Shown piece by piece: positions 55,224 to 57,882 of a stretch of DNA of 57,882 nt; position 1 is the first letter of the stretch, and each line of letters starts with the position of its first letter. A model generated the notes under the pieces. The model was given only the letters and a program-made list of their open reading frames with translations, searched no databases and had not been told where the DNA came from. This DNA comes from Methylomonas rosea (GTDB lineage: Bacteria > Pseudomonadota > Gammaproteobacteria > Methylococcales > Methylomonadaceae): assembly GCF_024505055.1 (NCBI RefSeq), contig NZ_JANIBL010000029.1, forward strand, positions 1-57,882. The letters run 5' to 3'. Both the position numbers and the translations under genes were made by a program.

Positions 55224-55976
55224 TTAAGCCAGATCTTTTTTCAGCAATTTTGCAATTGCCATTACTTCGGTGTTCACAACACCCATTACAGCCAGAGCAG
55301 CCCAACCAAAGAATACGAAACCGTAGTGCAATGGAGCAACGAACAACTCTTCCATAAACCAGAATGTGTGACCCCACTCGTTCAAACCTACGTTAGGCAG
55401 GATCATGAATGGACCGATAACCGCAATCAGATACATCAAGTGCAGACCTTCGTGGTATGTAGGCAGTCTTGTTTTTGCGTACATGAAAGAAGCTGAACCA
55501 GTGATGATGTAGATTGGGTATGACAGGTAGAACTCGATGATGTGACTTGGAGTAAAGTCAGTATCACGAACGATAGTTTGGTGCCATGTACCGTCTTGCT
55601 CTGTGAAGTAAGAAGCACCCCAATAGATAGCCCAGCCGTAGCAAACCAACCATGTCCAGTGTGTAAAGTGTCTTCTCAACTCTTCACGTGGAGTGATTGA
55701 CATAACTTTACGATCACGAGTTTTCCAGATATAGCCGTTGATACCGGCAAACAGCAGTACTTCGATAACGATCTCGATGTACAACATGTTCATCCAGTAT
55801 GTTTCAAACTCTGGAGCAAAAGAGTCTAAGCCAGCTGACCAGCCATAAACACCTTCATACCAACGAATGAAAGAATAAAAAACCAAATACAGGCTGATAC
55901 CAGCCCACAGGTTTTTTTGATTTAAAAGCGGTGCTTCCGCAGCATCAGCCTTAACTGATTCAGTTGTAGCAGCCAT
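55224..55976 (-). CDS. pmoC: Particulate methane monooxygenase subunit C
   Basis: Membrane subunit carrying the proposed catalytic copper site. In this 250-residue protein the metal ligands are present with the right spacing: D128 and H132 (QDGTWHQ) and H145 (TDFTPSHII). Family stretches LNQKNLWAGISLYLVFYSFI, FYLSYPIYIITGSASFMYAK and ILPNVGLNEWGHTFWFMEEL are diagnostic. GGAGG lies 6 bases before the ATG. It is first in the operon, behind the promoter at 56088-56115. Confidence 0.98.
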   Translation of the reverse strand: MAATTESVKADAAEAPLLNQKNLWAGISLYLVFYSFIRWYEGVYGWSAGLDSFAPEFETYWMNMLYIEIVIEVLLFAGINGYIWKTRDRKVMSITPREELRRHFTHWTWLVCYGWAIYWGASYFTEQDGTWHQTIVRDTDFTPSHIIEFYLSYPIYIITGSASFMYAKTRLPTYHEGLHLMYLIAVIGPFMILPNVGLNEWGHTFWFMEELFVAPLHYGFVFFGWAALAVMGVVNTEVMAIAKLLKKDLA

Positions 55977-56087
55977 TTCTACCTCCTAAAAGATTATCTA
56001 AATCCCCGATCAAATCGGGAGTTCTTTGTTTTTCCTTGTTATTTAGCCTTCTTATTGAAGACACCCCGGTCCCTTGAGGTGCGTGGC

Positions 56088-56115
56088 AGTCTACCACTTG
56101 CCAAATCCTTGTCAA
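56088..56115 (-). promoter_or_regulatory. Sigma-70-type promoter of pmoCAB
   Basis: Minus strand shows TTGACA (56110-56115), a 16-bp spacer and TAGACT (56088-56093), a near-consensus promoter. The leader to the pmoC ATG would be about 105 bases and includes a CCCGAT/ATCGGG hairpin (about 56008-56022). Confidence 0.75.
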
Positions 56116-56781
56116 GATAAATTAAGCTATTTTATCTAAGCGCTTGTTGTCTCCAATTCGCAAACCCGAGATCAACCCCCTACCCCCTATTCACAGACAC
56201 ACAGTAGCGAGCAATCCCGCTATAACCAACGAGTCTTATGAAAACAAACCATTCCTCTCAACAAGCAATCAGGTCCACGCAATATTCGCCACAGTTCAAG
56301 TAGCAAAAGCCGGTGAGCGCGCCAACTGCGGCCGGGTTATCTGCGGCCCCGGAATTTAAATATTTCCCAGCCTTGGCTTTATAACCCGGCTTCCAAAAGA
56401 CGTAAAACGGGCCAACCATTTGAATAATAAAATCTTAGCAGGTTGAATTCACTCCAGTCACAGCATAAGAATACCCAGGAACACATGCGGGCTTGTAGCG
56501 TTCTTATTACTTCGCAGAACACCCTTAGCATATAAGCCCTTGAATCGCAATTTGGCGATACCTTAGTGTGTCGAGAGCACTGGTTTCAGAGGTAGTTTGC
56601 TGATATCAGAACCCGGACACCCTCGCAGGGTGCTGCTGATTCGCCTGCAATTAGCCCTTGGAGTGAAATGCCTATTTGATTTTGCTCCCGACTCAACGCT
56701 CGCGGCACAAAACAGCAAACGGCTCAATGGTGATAGTTAACGCGCGCTTTGCAAAATGACCTTCATATTTTGAAACCACAT
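56116..56781. other. Non-coding region upstream of pmoCAB
   Basis: About 660 bases without a supported gene. A small perfect hairpin, CACCCT-CGC-AGGGTG, occurs near 56624. I see no regulator gene, operator or RNA that I could name. Confidence 0.5.
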
Positions 56782-57275
56782 GCCAATGAAAGACTTAGGT
56801 AAATGGAGAATTTAAGACAAACAACAATAGTAACCATTAAGCGCTGACAGCTTCCAACCCGCTAAATGAGGATATTGATGCCGGTCGAACTCATCAAACA
56901 CAGGCGTCGGAGATCACCTATACACCAGTGGTTGTATTTTGCCGTCGCGCTGGAGTTGCATACTTGACGCGAATAGAATGGCCGAGCAGAACGCATGATC
57001 AGGGCATCGACCTGCTACACCCAGACCATAAGGCTTTGGATGTGACCAATGATATAACCGCACATTGGATAGGGGACCAGTATTTTTCAGCGGCCTACCA
57101 AAAACCGTTAAACAAGCACCAATTGATTAGCCGTAATAGCAAAAAGGCAACCAATATGGCAGCACGATGAACCGCAAGTATCATAACTTAAAAATGGGCG
57201 GCACCCATCGCGAGCGGTTTATTAACTCGCCAATCAGCCAAACAACACGTATTCGAATATCTCTAAGTATTGCAA
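56782..57275 (+). pseudogene. Decayed IS3-family transposase (OrfB) remnant
   Basis: Pieces of an IS3-type transposase appear in order but in changing frames: MKDLGKW, TNNNSNH with ASNPLNEDI, SEITYTPV (compare the usual TDITYIPT), WLYFAVALELHT (usual WLYLAVVLDLFSR), HWIGDQYFSAAYQKPLNKHQ (usual HSDRGSQY-type motif), then YHNLKM and LLTRQSAKQHVFEYL near the end. Several frameshifts and stops show long inactivity. Neither end of the element is clear. Confidence 0.8.
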
Positions 57276-57329
57276 AACGGCCTGCAAAACTTTCCAGGGT
57301 CCTGGGTAGAAAAGCCCGAGGAGTCGCTA

Positions 57330-57381
57330 TTTTTGCCGAAAGATTTTTTCGAGCTTCCCAGCAGGAAAAAATCGGCAAAAA
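57330..57381. repeat. Imperfect inverted repeat
   Basis: TTTTTGCCGA(AAGA)TTTTTTC and GAAAAAATCGGCAAAAA pair apart from a 4-base insertion, around a ~13-base loop. It lies between the IS3 relic and the istA fragment. Confidence 0.5.
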
Positions 57382-57491
57382 TCATGCGACCGCTTATGCC
57401 TGCGGCGCCCCGAATCGTCCGCTTCACCTCGCTCCGATCCAACAAGGGGTCGAAACATCGGCTCTCGCATGACTTGACGCCATGTCACAAT

Positions 57492-57534
57492 GCCTTGCAG
57501 GTTTTCTCCGCTTCGCTGCGAAAACCTGCAAGGC
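57492..57534. repeat. Perfect 15-bp inverted repeat
   Basis: GCCTTGCAGGTTTTC and GAAAACCTGCAAGGC pair exactly around a 13-base loop; no T-run follows. It is one of several palindromes in this stretch (another, AAAATCTT...AAGATTTT, lies at about 57554-57588). Confidence 0.6.
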
Positions 57535-57627
57535 GCTAAGACTATCAGGGACTAAAAATCTTCACTTCGCTGGCGCTCCGTTTCCAAGATTTTCAGCGGT
57601 TGAAAAGTTTTCACCCGAGGTTGTTCA

Positions 57628-57855
57628 ATGACCGTCTTTTTGCCGGAGAATCCTGGAGTGATAAAAATGGAAGTGATTGCCGAAATCAGGCGGCTGCGTT
57701 TTGTCGAGCATGTAACCGCCAACGACCTAACGAAACAGTTCAGGCTTTCCCGTCCCACCATTCGTAAACATCTCAAAACGATCAAAGAGCCGGTTTATTC
57801 GACCCGACAACATCAGCCGCACCCCAAACTCGGCGACTATCTCGATCAATTGAAA
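57628..57855 (+). pseudogene. istA: IS21-family transposase IstA, N-terminal fragment
   Basis: The frame from ATG 57628 or 57667 (the latter has GGAG 8 bases upstream) reads EVIAEIRRLRFVEHVTANDL and LSRPTIRKHLKTIKEPV, a helix-turn-helix of the IstA type, then PHPKLGDYLDQLK. From 57856 the sequence stops resembling IstA and instead looks like the terminus of another insertion sequence, although the frame stays open to the window edge. IstA normally runs to about 400-500 residues, so the gene is interrupted or at least cut by the window. Confidence 0.7.
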
Positions 57856-57882
57856 TGTAGTGGTCTAATAAAAATGGACACT
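57856..57882. mobile_element. Probable end of a further insertion sequence
   Basis: Begins TGTAGTGGTCTAATAAAAAT and ends GGACACT at the window edge. This TG-starting AT-rich sequence resembles a terminal inverted repeat of an IS element, possibly IS3 family; only 27 bases are visible, so the family is unassigned. Confidence 0.5.

Noticed and set aside
56144..56359. 71-codon plus-strand frame upstream of pmoC
   Set aside because: No ribosome site or recognisable domain, and it begins next to the pmo promoter on the opposite strand.

Overview
The window comes from a type I (gammaproteobacterial) methanotroph, most likely Methylomonas or a close relative. Two things show this: a complete particulate methane monooxygenase operon (pmoC-pmoA-pmoB, minus strand, right end), and the ribulose monophosphate formaldehyde-fixation genes hps (hexulose phosphate synthase), phi (hexulose phosphate isomerase) and transketolase at the left end. 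I see no tRNA, rRNA or CRISPR array. All identifications come from reading the sequence; no database search was possible.

Layout. (1) 1-3004, minus: transketolase (cut by the window edge), phi and hps. hps has a recognisable sigma-70-type promoter, and an intrinsic terminator follows phi. (2) 3437-16299, mostly plus: housekeeping genes thpR, a MIF-like tautomerase, a comEA-like gene, cmoA/cmoB, an mlaC-like gene, hemB (magnesium-type), a membrane protein, aroE, three tandem paralogous HDOD proteins, prlC and a small zinc-ribbon membrane protein. (3) 16362-51649, all minus: one large type VI secretion (T6SS) island. In transcription order it holds tagH(FHA)-tssK-tssL-tssM-tagF/pppA fusion; then tssA-tssB-tssC-hcp-tagJ-tssE-tssF-tssG-clpV; then an accessory effector zone; then DUF6931-PAAR-vgrG-rhs with immunity genes; and finally a detached tssJ. 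(4) 52502-55976, minus: a small lipoprotein gene and pmoCAB. (5) 56100-57882: insertion-sequence debris, comprising a decayed IS3-type transposase, an IS21-type istA start and the end of another element that appears to interrupt it.

The T6SS is complete for sheath (TssB/C), tube (Hcp), baseplate (TssA, E, F, G, K), membrane complex (TssJ, L, M), ATPase (ClpV) and spike (VgrG, PAAR). TagF/PppA and an FHA protein point to post-translational control, but no PpkA kinase is in the window. The cargo is the most interesting part. A full-length Rhs protein carries a peptidoglycan-binding N-terminus and a putative nuclease tip. A displaced Rhs tail carries an HNH/EndoVII-like toxin followed by two immunity-type genes. 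A third Rhs tail is broken.

A separate 324-residue protein at 28790-29764 carries the signature layout of a cholera/pertussis-type ADP-ribosyltransferase. It lies between two copies of a ~94-bp double-hairpin repeat and amid gene remnants. I regard it as a candidate undescribed T6SS effector of a methanotroph and the best lead in the window.

The region therefore combines the central C1 machinery (methane oxidation and formaldehyde fixation) with an antagonism island that has been reshaped by recombination and mobile elements.
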